From Atriophallophorus winterbourni (taxonomy: Eukaryota; Platyhelminthes; Trematoda; Plagiorchiida; Microphallidae), in the NCBI GenBank assembly GCA_013407085.1, contig JACCGJ010000230.1:33875-97874 (forward strand): 64,000 nt of DNA, in the 5' to 3' direction. A program made the position numbers and the translations under genes. A model generated the notes under the pieces. The model saw only the letters and a program-made list of their open reading frames with translations, did not search any database and was not told the DNA's origin. Of this stretch, positions 1-10,733 are shown in pieces; the first letter of the stretch is position 1; every line of letters starts with the position of its first letter.

Positions 1-925
1 CTTGTCAGCACTGGTTGATAAGATTTCAGTTCAGGTGTCGGGCAATTCTCTCACTGTTAGCGCCACATAGCTTGTTAAGTATTTAGGAGTACTAGTTAGG
101 ACTGACTTCAAATAGGAGGACTAATGCGCCGCTGCAGCTCAACGTGGTCGCAAAGTGCTCTTTTGGCTGAGATCTGTGTTATCCAACAGAAGACCCGATG
201 TATTCCTGCTTCTTTACAAGGCATTAGTTCGGCCGCATTTAGAATATTGCGTCCAGGCGTGGTGCCGGAAACAGATCTGAGATCATTCGACTTCGAAAGG
301 GTTCAGCGTCTCGCAACTCGCATGATTAAGGGTCAGCGAGGGAAACCTCACGCTGCACACCTGAATTACTTAGATCTTTTTTCACTTACGCGCCGTCGTT
401 TGAGAGGGGACATAATTGAAACCTTCAAGATCTTGAAGGGGTTAAGTGGCGTTTCCATGACAGACTTCTTTGCTTTAAGTCCCGAGCTGAGCACCCGGGG
501 CCATTCACTTAAACTCGCTAAGGAGCGATGTAGACTAGACTCCAGGAAAATCGTTTTCAGCCTCAGAGTGGTAAATATCTGGAACCGGCTTCCAGAACAA
601 CCTATATCCCTGTTTGTTCTGTTTCGGTAGGAAGTTTCAAGAATAGACTTGACTCTGTGTGGTCTTCATTATTTCATGAATTTTATCCGTAAGGGAATAG
701 TTGGTATGATCCTTATATTGTCTTTTGAACGCTCTAATTTTTATCCTCACCTATTGGTGAGGGGAGTTTTTCTGTAGCTTTTCAGATTACTCTCATACCA
801 GAAGATATTTGTGAAGATATTGTTTGAACTGGTAAACACTCTTCTGTGGCATACCATCGAAAGAAATCTGGACGCTCGATTGGCTCGTTAGCCACATACT
901 GTCCTGTGCAAACTGAACTGAACTG
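1..925 (+). mobile_element. CR1-like LINE (family A), 3' part, cut by window start
   Basis: This is the end of a non-LTR retrotransposon. The reading frame at 124-630 matches the reverse-transcriptase C-terminal region of the better copy at 22.1-23.3 kb, including VQRLATRMI, RRRLRGD and TRGHSLKLAKERC. The frame is broken near 60-125, where a TAG interrupts the segment equivalent to the copy's VKDLGVL motif. About 280 bp of 3' UTR follow, with the family's conserved stretch (ctggacgctcgattggctcg) and a short ACTGA-type tail at about 905-925. Only the last third of ORF2 is present and nothing suggests it is functional. Family assignment rests on similarity to the other copies in this window. 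Confidence 0.85.
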
Positions 926-3152
926 GCGGAAATATACAGCCTTACCAACCTATAGAAATTCGTTGTGCTATAAGGCTTCGAGAAACAACACAGTAAAGCT
1001 TCAACGGAAGCTTAGGCGAAGCTACGAAACTTACCTGGCGAAATCTGCTAAAAAGAATCCTAAGAAGAATTATAGTTATGTTCAGTCTAAGGATAAGACA
1101 AGGGAGCATATAGCTACCCCAATATTAGATAATGGCGAGAAAGCCAATTCTGGCCCCGAAAAGGCAGCAGATTTTAGGACTATTTTCGAAGCTTACATAA
1201 AATCGATGTCGGCGATTCGATTTACTCAGTTCCAACTCTTAATACGGAATTAGGTGCCTCACTAAGCGAAGTAGTTTTTTGCACGGATGATGTCGCTCGT
1301 ATCTTTAAGAATCTAGACGAAAATAAATTCGCCGGACCTGACGATTTGCATCCTAAATTTGTAAAGGAAATATCTAAAGTACTAGCAGAGCCTCTATGTG
1401 AGTTATACAACGAAAAGCTCTGCAAAGGCATCCTACCAGATGAATGGAAGAAAGCCATTGTCGTACCCATTCCAAAGGGAGGTTGCGCAAACATAGTTAA
1501 GAATTTCCGACCGGTTAGCTTGACTAGTGTTTTATGTAAAACCTTGGAGACACTTATCAGGGATCGGTTGTGCAGCCACCCCGTGCAAAATTCCTGATTA
1601 AGCACGGTTCAACATGGCTTTCTTAAAGGAATGTCGTGTCCCTCGAATCTTTTATGCTTTTTGTTCGAGTTTCTAAGACACTGAATGAATGGGAACGGGT
1701 AGATGTCTTTTACTTAGACTTAAGTAGGGCGTTTGATTCGGTTAATCACAGGTTCCTAGGGATGAAACTTGCGGCTAATGGCATATATGGTAAGCTTCAC
1801 GACTGGATAACCAGTTTTCTTCGTGATAGATCCTTCCAGGTCCGTGTAGGCGATACTACCTCTGAATTCGCAACAGTTACCAGTGGGGTCCCCCAAGGTT
1901 CAGTATAAGGCTCAATACTCTTTCTGATCCTCATCAATGATCTGGCATCGCAGTTGTCATGTCCATGCTACATGTTTGCTGATGATGTGAAATTCACCGG
2001 ATCCAGTGATCACGGTGATTTATTGAGAGATATTGAAAAGGTCATTGAATGGTCGCAGGATTGGGATCTTCCTCTGAACTATAGTAAATTTCATCTGTTG
2101 TCTGCAGCAGTCGACAGAATTACAGTAACTGCGAATGACGGTAGGATCGACTTTCAATATATTCAGAGGGTTAAGGATTTAAGTATAATCGTAACAGCGA
2201 CTTCAAATGGGCTGCGCAATGTGCCACAGCTGCACAACGAGCTGGAGGAGAATTCTTTAGGCTTAAATCCGTTCTGACATGTAGAACGCCGAAAGTGTTT
2301 ATCCCTTTATATACGGCGATTGTCGGGCCACATTAAGAATAATGCGTGCAAGCCTGGAGCCCTTTCTTTCAAAAGGACATATAACTACTAGAAATAGTCC
2401 AACGACTGGCTTCCAAAATTGTTGAAGGTATGTTTGGGAAACCCTACGAAGAACGTCTAATTTCTTTAGGTCTCTTCTCCCTTTGGCGTCGGCGTCTACG
2501 GGGTGACCTCATAGAAACTTTCAAAATCCTGAAAGGCCTAAGCGACGAGGGCTGTTAAATCCTGTTCTATCGAGCTATCAACCCCTCAACTAGAGGACAT
2601 ACAATGAAGCTCGTCTGAATCTTAGGCAACACTTTTTCAGTGAAAGAGTGGTAAGCTTCTGGATTAAGCTGTCTGAGGAACTAAAAGCTTGCACATCAAT
2701 AGGTGCATTCAAAAGTGGTTTAGATGATCTGTGGCTTGGGCATTTCCCAGACTTTTTCCGTGAATATACAGGTTGTCTGTAGTCAGATTAGTTCATTTTT
2801 GTTCATATTGAATTTATATGGTCTTGAACATGATTTAAAAAAAATCCTGTTTTATAATACCTCGTTTTAAATGTCATGTTTTAAATGTACGCACCAATTT
2901 TCCACAGCTAACCTCTCACCAGCTTGGCGAAGAGAAACTCTTTCCGTTTTTCTCAGTTGCAGCTACAAATTATGGGACCGAAGGATGGTTTGAAAAACAC
3001 CGGACGTACATTTGCATACGACTAGGATACCAGAGAAAAATGAACCAACTTTGGCGGTGGTGGGCGCTCATTTAAAACTTTCCAGAGACAAAAATTCTGG
3101 ACGCTCGATTGGCTTATCAGCCATTTACAGTCATGTGCTAACTGAAATGAAT
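926..3152 (+). mobile_element. CR1-like LINE (family B), degraded, 5' truncated
   Basis: A second LINE starts directly at the tail of the first, in the endonuclease-RT linker (around 930-1190; ..KTREHIATPILDNGEKA). RT segments follow in several frames: NFRPVSLTSVLCKTLE at about 1500-1550, LDLSRAFDSVNHR at about 1710-1755, SGVPQGSV at about 1885-1905, the active-site box FADD at about 1975, then the [18 protein letters not shown] segment at 2488-2540. Stops and frameshifts at about 1596, 1906, 2275 and 2555 kill the frame. A family-A-like 3' UTR runs from about 2895 to an ACTGA-like tail near 3140-3152. This is a dead copy. It is distinct from family A at the protein level but shares 3' UTR motifs with it. 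Confidence 0.75.
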
Positions 3153-3297
3153 TAATCCCTTGGCGTCGCGATCGTCGAGGATATCTAAATCATAAAAAAA
3201 CGCTTTGGCATTGGTGGTTGCTTCTCTGCAACTTTCCGCCGAAAGAAATACTGGACGCTCGATTGGCTCGTTAGCCACCTACTGTCCTGTGCGCCCG
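3153..3297 (+). mobile_element. Isolated LINE 3'-UTR fragment
   Basis: About 145 bp repeat the last part of the family A 3' UTR (cccttggcgtcgcgatcgtc, then the cgctcgattggctcg stretch), immediately after the tail of the preceding element. No coding sequence is present. It looks like a very short 5'-truncated insertion placed tail-to-head. Confidence 0.6.
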
Positions 3298-3372
3298 GTT
3301 TGAATTTTGTTTCCACACTGCTTAATTTTTCGAAATTCATTAAATTTCTGATTCATCGATTACATTAGCAAA

Positions 3373-4332
3373 ATGATTCAAAATTCTTGTCTTCGCCTTC
3401 ACTCTAGCTGCAAGAAGAAAGTTTCTGAAGGTATAGAGTGCGACGTGTGCCGGTGTTGGACTCATCCCGAATGCTCTGGACTGTCGTCAGCACAATTTAA
3501 GGTTTATGTGGCCCATCGATGGCTTACATGGCTATGTGCTGACTGCATGAAGTCCGTGGAAACTTTGGTTGAGGAGTGTAAGCGTCTTGAGAAACGTAAG
3601 CGTTCTCCTCCACGTCCATCTCCGAAACCCAAAACTTTTGCCGTAGTAGCTAGGTCAGTGGTCCCGTCGGCCTTCAGACAGCATACTAATCCTTTGAGAT
3701 CACAGAAGGCAAAATCATCGCCAACCTCCTGTCCTCCAAAGGCTGAATGGAAGAAAGTTAAAGAACATCGGGGTGTGCACATTAGCCCGACAAGGATGTT
3801 CGCGCTCTAGCTCGGGAAGTCCACCATTTAGGAAAAGTGGTTGCTGTGCTGCAAGCCAGAAACCAAGTTAGCTCAACACGGGCTAAAAATGTCCTCATTT
3901 TAACGCAGGTTGAGCTTTATATCCGAGAATCAAAGGCTCGTGAGGAAAGCGATCGGAGAAAGGTTATCGACCTACTCCGTGCTTCAGGCATGAGACCGAC
4001 TCTCCACTGAAGCCAGTTCACAAGGTCGGGAAATGGAGGGTTGGCCCAAATGACGCATCTATCAGATCGCCGCGGCCAATTGTAGTCGAATTCACGAAGC
4101 AATGTGATCGCGACTACTTCCTTTCAAGAGCAGAGAAACTTAACTGCGTCGAGGGAAAATGCATCGTGCAACCTGAAACCCCGGTACACCTGAAAACTTC
4201 TAGCCCAATTAGAGCTAGAAAGTCAAAGTTAGCTGTAAATCGTAGCTCACCAAATTCTCTCCCGAGGCGAAACTTAGAAAATGTCAACAGTGTGTCGATG
4301 ACGCTAAAACAGGATAATTATACTCTAACATG
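3373..4332 (+). pseudogene. LINE ORF1 with PHD-type zinc finger
   Basis: The N-terminus holds a Cys/His pattern (CDVCRCWTHPECSGL, then LCADC) typical of the PHD-like finger of CR1-clade ORF1 proteins, which bind RNA/DNA in the retrotransposition particle. A basic Pro/Lys-rich stretch follows. The frame stops at 3808. A second frame resumes at about 3782 (ALAREVHHLGK..), and a third at about 4018 (HKVGKWRVGPNDA.. RPIVVEF) matches the C-terminal domain of the ORF1 at 18.3-19.5 kb. At least two frameshifts are therefore needed to explain the protein. The ATG at 3373 is the first in frame before the finger. Confidence 0.75.
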
Positions 4333-4377
4333 AGCTGTAGTGACTCAGACCATGAAGATTGAACTAGATGCCAGCAG

Positions 4378-6991
4378 TTGTCTGTTTCGAAAACGAATGC
4401 AGAAGGGGCGTTGCTCCTTATTGATAACGCTATTCTCTTCGAGAAAAGTATTTATTTTTCTACAACGAATGTGCAGATAATATCTGCCTTGCTCATGTAT
4501 GGATGCACGCGTATAGTTGTATGCTGCGTCTACCGTAGTCCGAGCACTAGTTTGGAAGAAGATATGGAATATGGTCTTTTTCCTTGAATATGGTCTGCAC
4601 AATACGGGCCCAGGGTTATCACTCACTATTGAAAATGTCAAAGTTGTTACTAATGTCCTGACTTGCTACAAGGCAGCACTGGCGATTGCTTGTGTTTACG
4701 TCACGCCCTGTGCAACCCTGCGAGAAATTAGTCAACTGCTTGAGATGCTTGACAGGTTGTTTCAATCAGCCCCAAGCGTACTCATTCTAAGTGATTTCAA
4801 TCTCCCATATATAGACTGGTCAGCTTCTTCAGGGGTACCCACTGAGCAATCCGCATCTTTTTTCGATTGGATCCACTATCATGGATTAAATCAGCACGTG
4901 ATCGAACCCACTAGGTTCCGCGATGGATGCACTCCATCCACTTTTGACTTGGTGCTGTCGTCTCAGCTAGAAGCTGTCAAGAATGTCAAGTTCCTAATTC
5001 CTCATGGCAAAAGCGACCACGTAATGTTAGGCTTCGAAGCGCTGTTGCGTTTTTACAAACCTCTTGCGCGCCCTAGACGTAATTTTAGGCGTGTTGACCG
5101 GGGCACACTTTTACAGTCATCAAAATCTTACCTTCTGTTCTCGAGTGATTCTAGGGGAACTGAAAACTGGGACAGAATTTGCAAATTTCTTAACGGGCTA
5201 CAAGACCTGCATGCTCCACTGCAATGCGTAAATAAGCACCAGCGGCCACCCTGGTGGTCTCCCAACGTTCTTCGTTCTATTCGTAAACGTGATCGCTTAT
5301 GGAGGCAATATGGGCTATCGCTCACCTCTGCTTCGTGGGTCCGTTACAGAACCGCCCGAAACGCTAGTGTCAAAATGCAGCGTGTGCTAAAACAGAAGTT
5401 TGAGTTATCCTTAGCCAGGGATGCTAAATCCAGCCCGAAAAGGTGTTACAGTTACGCGCAATCCAATGAAAAAACTAGGGAAAACATCGGTGACTTAAAA
5501 CTGGAGGATGGACTAGTAGTTAATAGTGACCTAGCTAAGGCGACAGCCTTCTCAATGTTTTTCAGTAGCGTTCAGTGAAGGGATAATTCTTTACTCACAC
5601 CGTCTGAGTTGCTTAAATTTCCATCGAGTGTGCCTGCACTAGATGATTTGTCCTTTAATGAGGCAGAGGTGTATGGAGCTCTTAATCATGTTCGTGCTAA
5701 CAAGGCTGAGGGTTCGGATGACATCCACTCAATTACTGACCAGCATCGTTTCGAAAGTATTGGAAAGACTTATACGCGACAAAATCTGCCAGCATCTCTG
5801 CCAGCATTCTCTACTTAGTGTAGCTCAACAGGGATTCCTGAAAGGGAGGTCTTGTCTGACTAAGCTCTTGAGATTCCTCAATATTGCTACGAAAAGGTTG
5901 GATGAAGGGAATCCGGTCGAAGCGCTCTACCTGGATTTTAGCAAGGCTTTCGATCCCGTCAGCCACAGATTTTTGGAAACTAAGCTGGCAGCAAAAGGCA
6001 TACGGGGTAGTTTACTCGCTCAAATAAAATCATTGCTGACAGGTAGGACCTTTAGAGTAGGATCTACGTTGTCGATCCAAACGGAGGTGATAAGTGGGTT
6101 GCCTCAGGGATCTGTGCTAGGTCCGCTGCTCTTTCTGATTTTTATCGATGACGTGTCGCCTATCTTGGAGTGCCCGTGATTCATTTTCGCGGATGACGTG
6201 AAGTTTATTGGCTCAACGAATGAAGATACTCTGATGCACGACCTCGAGCGGGTCATTGACTGGTCCATACGGTGGGACCTCCCCTGAACCTCAATAAGTG
6301 CCAACTCTTGTCTGCTCTGGTCGACAAGATTACAGTCCAGGTGTCAGGTATTCCTATTAGCGTTGATGCCACACAGCGGGTTAAGGACTCGGGTGTCCTA
6401 GTTAGAGCTGACTTCAAATAGGAGGACCAATGCGCTGTTGCAGCGCAACGTGCACGCAATGTGCTCTTTCGGTTGAAGTCGGTGCTTCCAAGCAGAAGTC
6501 CCGACGTGTTGCTGCCACTTTAAAAGGCGTTAGTCAGGCCACATTTGGAATATTGTGTCCAGGCGTGGTGTCCTCACTACCAGAAGGATATCATTCGACT
6601 TGAAAGCGTCCAGCGACTAGCAACACTCATGATTGAGGGTCAGCGTGGGAAAAGTTATGCTGATCGCATTTGGGCTCTGGGTCTTTTATCTATTAGGCGT
6701 CGTCGTTTGAGAGGTGATTTGATTGAAACCTTTAAGATCTTAAAGGGTTTAAGCGGCGTTCATCCAGATGACATCTTTACCTTAAGTCCTAAGCTGGGCA
6801 CTCGCGGACACACTCTCAAGCTTGCTATGGAACGATGTCGACTAGATTCTAGGAAAAACGTTTTCAGCTTCAGGGTGGTCAACTTCTGGAACAAGCTCCC
6901 TGAAGAACTTATCTCCTGTAGTTCCGTCTCAACTTTCAAGCAGGGTTTAGACCGTGACTGGGGTAAGTTATTCTCTGATCACATTCCATGA
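4378..6991 (+). pseudogene. LINE ORF2: APE endonuclease and reverse transcriptase, broken
   Basis: The endonuclease half is recognisable from the metal-binding and catalytic boxes SDFNLPYIDW (about 4790) and GKSDHVML (about 5008), followed by the linker PPWWSPNVLRSIRKRDR. The RT half carries LYLDFSKAFD (about 5922), SGLPQGSVLGPLLF (about 6092) and FADDVKF (about 6184), then the thumb region EYCVQAWCPHYQKDI. There are three lesions. The endonuclease start holds two overlapping homologous pieces (CVYRSPSTSLEED at about 4524 and IACVYVTPCATL at about 4685). The RT finger segment between about 5715 and 5735 is missing. Stops and frameshifts occur at 5576, 6177 and 6285-6545. Confidence 0.8.
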
Positions 6992-7432
6992 TGACCATAC
7001 TTAGTTTGTACTCCATTTTGTTCGCTATTCACTGTAGCAATTTTAGAGCATCTTCTTATTCTTGATTCTGCATCAGCTGACCTCTCATCGTGCTGGTGAG
7101 GAGAAACTGCCTTTTCTTTTTTCCAGCATCGAATATTGCGCGTTTCTGTCCTACTACTATCCTACTACTACAACGCCTGGCACCGCGATCATCAGAGATT
7201 GCAAACAGAGAAGAAAGAAAATTACCTTTTGGCAGTCCATCGATTACAGCACGGTGCTCCCCCAACTACATTCTCCTAGTCCAACGACCATCAGAGGTTC
7301 CACGCGGAGAAAATGTTTTGACCATTTGGCAGTGGTGGGTGCTTCTCTACAGCTTTCCACCGAATGAAATCCTGGACGCTCGATTGTCTTGTCAGCCACA
7401 TACTGCCCTGTGCCTAATAAACTGAACTGCCC

Positions 7433-9560
7433 AAGTGAAAATGTCTCGCAACTTTGGTCGAATTGACACCGCCTAACTACAAACTAAAGCAATGAATCTG
7501 AGTTTGGAACCAGACGAATTAGAATCTCGTGTAGAAATCAGGTGGAATATTATAAAAGGGCACCTTTCACAGCCACAGGATAATTTTGCTCTTCTACAAC
7601 CAGTGAGAAGGCGAGGAAAACCACCCTGGTGGAGCGCGTCTATTCGCAAGGCAATTAGATGTCGTGAACGTAGCTGGAGGGCTTACAAATTCTGTGGAAC
7701 TCACAGATCTAGACTGCAGTACATACTGATCAGAAATTCAGCTGTTGCGCTGCAAAGGAAAGCTAAAAGGGACTTCGAATCCCGACTTGCCAAAAAAGCA
7801 AAGATTAACTTGAAACCTTTTATGGCTATGTTCAGTCCAAGCGATCATTAAGAGAAGAAATAGGTACGTTAGTGCTGGACGATGGCAGTACGGCTTTGAC
7901 TGCACCGGAAAAAGCCGATGCGTTGCATTCATTCTTCTGCAGTGTTTATAGACGCGATTCAGGTAACTGTTTAGAAACTCACGAGTGCAGAGCATCTCTT
8001 TTTAGCTCGGTGGAGGTTAATCAGAAAATGGTCACCACAGTTCTGTCGCAGCTGGATAAAACTAATTCAGCTGGCCCCGACGGTATACATCCAGCTATTC
8101 TTCAACCGCTCGCGAATATAGTTAGCCTTGCAATCAGAAATCTTTTCGAAGCTACTTTACTCCAGGGTATACTACCGGATGATTGGAAACGAGCGGCGGT
8201 AATAGCCATATACAAAGAGGGTCCCATTTCGGATGTACGCAACTACAGGCCAGTAAGCCTGACAAGCATTCTTTGCAAGTGCTTGGAAAAAATCATTAGG
8301 CACCAGGTATGGAAACATTTGGTAGCCAATTCCTTACTATTCGATGCCCAGCACGGATTCTGGAAAGGAAGGTCCTGCCTAACCAATTTTCTAAACTTTC
8401 TGGACGAAGTGACATTACGCCTCGATGAAGGGATAGTAGTCGAAGTCTGCTATCTTGATTTTCAAAAGGCATTTGACTCGGTGAACCATAGGTACCTTCT
8501 GCACAAACTAAGTATGTGTGGCGTCACAGGTGACCTACATCGATGGTTAGACAGCTTCTTAACTAATCACACTAACTATGTTAGAATTGCAGGGGAGTGC
8601 TCGCAGAAATCACTGATTCTCATTGGATTGCCTCAAGGCTCGGTGCTTGGTCCATTACTTTTTCCTATTTTTGTAAACGACCCGGCAGCGTGCTTGAGTT
8701 CACGCTGCTTCCTGTTTGCTGATGATGTTAAGATCCTAGGAACCGACTGTAGAGATACGCTTATCTTTGATTTAGAAAAAGTAATCGAGTGGACAAGGAC
8801 CTGGGACTTGTCACTACACCTGGGGAAGAGCTGTCTTCTGACGACTGATGTAACGACAACCCAACTAGAAGTTGATGAAGGAACTATCAGAATAGCGGCT
8901 GCTCAGAAAGTAAAGGATCTTGGCATTACTATAACAGGCGATTTTAAATGGGCTATTCAACGTGCTGAAGCGGCAAACTAGGCTCGCAGAGAATTATTCA
9001 GACTTCGCTCAGCGTTATCTTGCCGAAAACCTTCAATCTTCATTCGCTTATACAAAGTAGTCGGGCGGCCTCACTTAAAGTACTGCGCTCAATCCTGGGC
9101 ATCGTACTTAAAAAATGATATAGCATGTATCGAAATGGTCCAGCGTCTTGCGACTACGATGATTGATGGTTATGCAGGTAAAACTTATGAGGCTAGACTC
9201 AAGAACCTCGGTTTGTTCTCACTGAAGAGACGGCGGCTGCGAAGTGACCTAATAGAAGCTTCCAAGATTCTAAAGGGTTTTACGGGTGATAATATTACTG
9301 AAATCCTTCTTCTTGCCCCTAAAGCAGCTACAAGGGGTAATTCCATGAAACGTCTTAAGAGTAGGCCCAGGTTGCTGGCACGTGAGCACTTTTTCAGCAA
9401 ATGTGTGGACAACTTCTGGAACAAGCTCCCAGATTGTATAGTAAGCCTCCTAAATGTGTTGAGCTTTAAAAGGGAATTAGACGTTAAATGGTCTATCATA
9501 TTTGTGCATATTGTCTAATAAAAAACTTTGAAAAAAAACAACAAAAAAACGTATTTTTTT
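7433..9560 (+). mobile_element. CR1-like LINE (family D), 5' truncated copy
   Basis: The copy starts abruptly in the endonuclease-RT linker. Its first bases match the sequence from about 20172 in the longer family D copy. One frame covers 7492-7848 (linker, PPWWSASIRKAI), a frameshift leads into 7872-8981 (RT), and another frame runs 9135-9518 (thumb and C-terminus, ending in KWSIIFVHIV). The 3' end has AATAAA at about 9518 followed by A-rich sequence to about 9560. It was probably inserted at the tail of the upstream family A element. Confidence 0.8.
7872..8981 (+). pseudogene. Reverse transcriptase segment of family D LINE
   Basis: An open stretch of about 369 codons encodes the RT core in order: NYRPVSLTSILCKCLEKII (finger), CYLDFQKAFDSVNHRYL (first catalytic Asp), IGLPQGSVLGPLLFPIFVND, then FADDVKILG with the two catalytic Asp. 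It is frameshifted from the linker upstream (stop at about 7849) and from the thumb downstream (about 8981). Its near-identical sister is at 20612-21722. It encodes only part of ORF2 and has no start of its own, so it is not an independent gene. Confidence 0.8.
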
Positions 9561-9564
9561 TCAT

Positions 9565-9676
9565 TTTTATCTTATCTGTCTAGGCCTGGACAACCTGAAA
9601 GCAAATTAGCCCACATGCAGTCTATGACTGTGTTTCACTATACCTCAACTAGGCTAGTGATTTTATACACCACACA
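9565..9676 (+). mobile_element. SINE-like repeat, tail half, diverged
   Basis: It matches the 3' half of the window's dispersed ~230-bp family (atctgtctaggcctgg, gcccac.tgcagtct.tgactgtg) and ends in a tail-like tatacaccacacac. It is 5' truncated in the orientation that puts the simple-repeat tail at the 3' end, and noticeably diverged. Confidence 0.6.
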
Positions 9677-9979
9677 CGCACCATACTAGGAAGTGAAATT
9701 TCAGTGTCTGCAACGGAAGATGATAACCATGTCTCAGTCACAGCTATCACGTCGAAGTTTTGAGCAGCTTGTCGAACACGAAGTTCAGAAAGTTTACTGA
9801 GCAAGCCTTGGGCGTTCGCATAGAACCACTTCAGGATTTCGCGCGATAGGGCGGAGTCTGCAGAGTTCTTTTGTACTTTCATTATGCCGATCCTGAAAAT
9901 ACCGGCTGCGATAAGTTTTTGATGCACTAACACTTTTATCAGCAGAAGCACACTGAAGCTTGTCGATTCGCTTTAGAAG
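9660..9979 (-). pseudogene. LINE endonuclease N-terminal fragment
   Basis: The minus-strand frame (about 9951-9660) contains YANAQGLLSKLSELR, then VIAVTETWLSSSVADTEISLPSM, which is the amino end of a CR1-type APE endonuclease with the catalytic Glu in TETWL. The rest of the element is absent. Nearly the same stretch occurs again at about 15665-15975, so the two copies flank the LTR retrotransposon as direct repeats. Confidence 0.7.
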
Positions 9980-10170
9980 GCAACTATTATTATTTTCCTC
10001 AAAAACTCATTATAACTTATACCTCATTATAATTCATGATTCTCGACTCTGATTGGTCCATTTTGTCGGCCATAATGATTCAGTGTATAAATACACACGA
10101 GCGGCAGCATAATTGCTTCGTGCTCAGAGACGTTAACGCTTTTTGTCTAAACGACCTGCCTTTGTTCTTG

Positions 10171-10591
10171 TGTAACAACCTTTTTGACTCTACATAACAT
10201 TTGACCTTGATAAATTAACTTCCGTTTCGTTCGTGCGTGCATCGTGAACGCACTGTACACCTTTTGGCTACCGCTATTTATCTTCCAGTCAACCTGCCTT
10301 TTCTCCAACGTTCTTGGGGACATTATTGTAATAATCTGGTCTACTACAAATTGGTGAGCCCGACGTGATTGTCAATTCCTGATCAGAAGTCTCCTCTGAT
10401 CAGACTTCTTGGAAGGGGGCTGTGTAACAACATTGATTGACTCTACATAACATTTGATTTTGATAAATTAACTTCCGTTTCGTTCGTGCGTGCATCGTGA
10501 ACGTACACGTTTTAGCTACCGCTATATATCTTCCAGTCAAACTGCCTTTTCTCCAACGTTCTTGGGGACATTATTGTAGTAATCTACTACA
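10171..10591 (+). mobile_element. TRIM: miniature LTR retrotransposon nested in the gypsy LTR
   Basis: Two direct repeats, 10171-10348 and 10423-10591, begin TGTAACAAC and end CTACTACA, flanking only 74 bp. The internal part begins with a primer-binding-like TGGTGAGCCCGACGTGATT (10352-10370), one mismatch from the complement of a metazoan tRNA-Trp 3' end, and ends with a purine tract GGAAGGGGGC (10411-10420). The element is bounded by CTTG on both sides (10167-10170 and 10592-10595). The 3' LTR of the host element at about 14998-15010 has a single CTTG, i.e. the unoccupied site. There is no coding capacity, so it must be mobilised by another LTR element. tRNA-Trp priming is known for CsRn1-type elements. 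Confidence 0.88.
10352..10370 (+). promoter_or_regulatory. Primer binding site of the TRIM (tRNA-Trp-like)
   Basis: Starting four bases after the end of the first TRIM LTR, TGGTGAGCCCGACGTGATT is complementary to the CCA end and T-arm side of tRNA-Trp with one mismatch. The tRNA sequence is from general knowledge of metazoan tRNA-Trp, not from this window. It would prime minus-strand DNA synthesis. Confidence 0.75.
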
Positions 10592-10703
10592 CTTGCTACG
10601 CGTAGTGTTGGGTTTATTTAGTCACTTGTGACTAAAGATTTTCAGTGTTAAACATTTTGGGTAATTAATACTCGGGTTCTACTCGGGTAATATATAACAT
10701 TAT

Positions 10704-10721
10704 TGGCGACGGGGATTTGAA
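10704..10721 (+). promoter_or_regulatory. Primer binding site of the gypsy element
   Basis: Four bases after the 5' LTR end (..ATAACA), TGGCGACGGGGATTTGAA begins with the TGG expected of a tRNA-CCA complement and includes the T-arm-like GATTTGAA. It differs from the TRIM's tRNA-Trp-like site, so the two elements use different primers. I cannot name the tRNA. Confidence 0.7.
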
Positions 10722-10733
10722 TTTTTTTTTTAA

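Larger units (their letters stand above)
3298..7432 (+). mobile_element. CR1-like LINE (family A), near full length, inactivated
   Basis: The order is 5' leader, ORF1 (3373-4332), ORF2 endonuclease and RT (about 4378-6991), then 3' UTR with an AATAAACTGAACTG tail at about 7409-7425. It is the most complete family A copy in the window. Several frameshifts, a rearranged endonuclease and a deletion in the RT finger region make it non-autonomous. The 5' boundary is estimated from where the previous element's 3' UTR stops, so it is uncertain by some tens of bases. Confidence 0.8.
9982..10699 (+). repeat. 5' LTR of gypsy element, interrupted by TRIM
   Basis: It aligns with the 3' LTR from aactattattattttcctc to atatataaca. 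A TATAAATA motif preceding the likely transcription start is shared by both LTRs (about 10085 and 14918). The LTR is about 300 bp once the 421-bp insertion at 10171-10591 and its 4-bp duplication are set aside. The opening TGTTGAGGA seen in the 3' LTR is missing. Confidence 0.9.
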
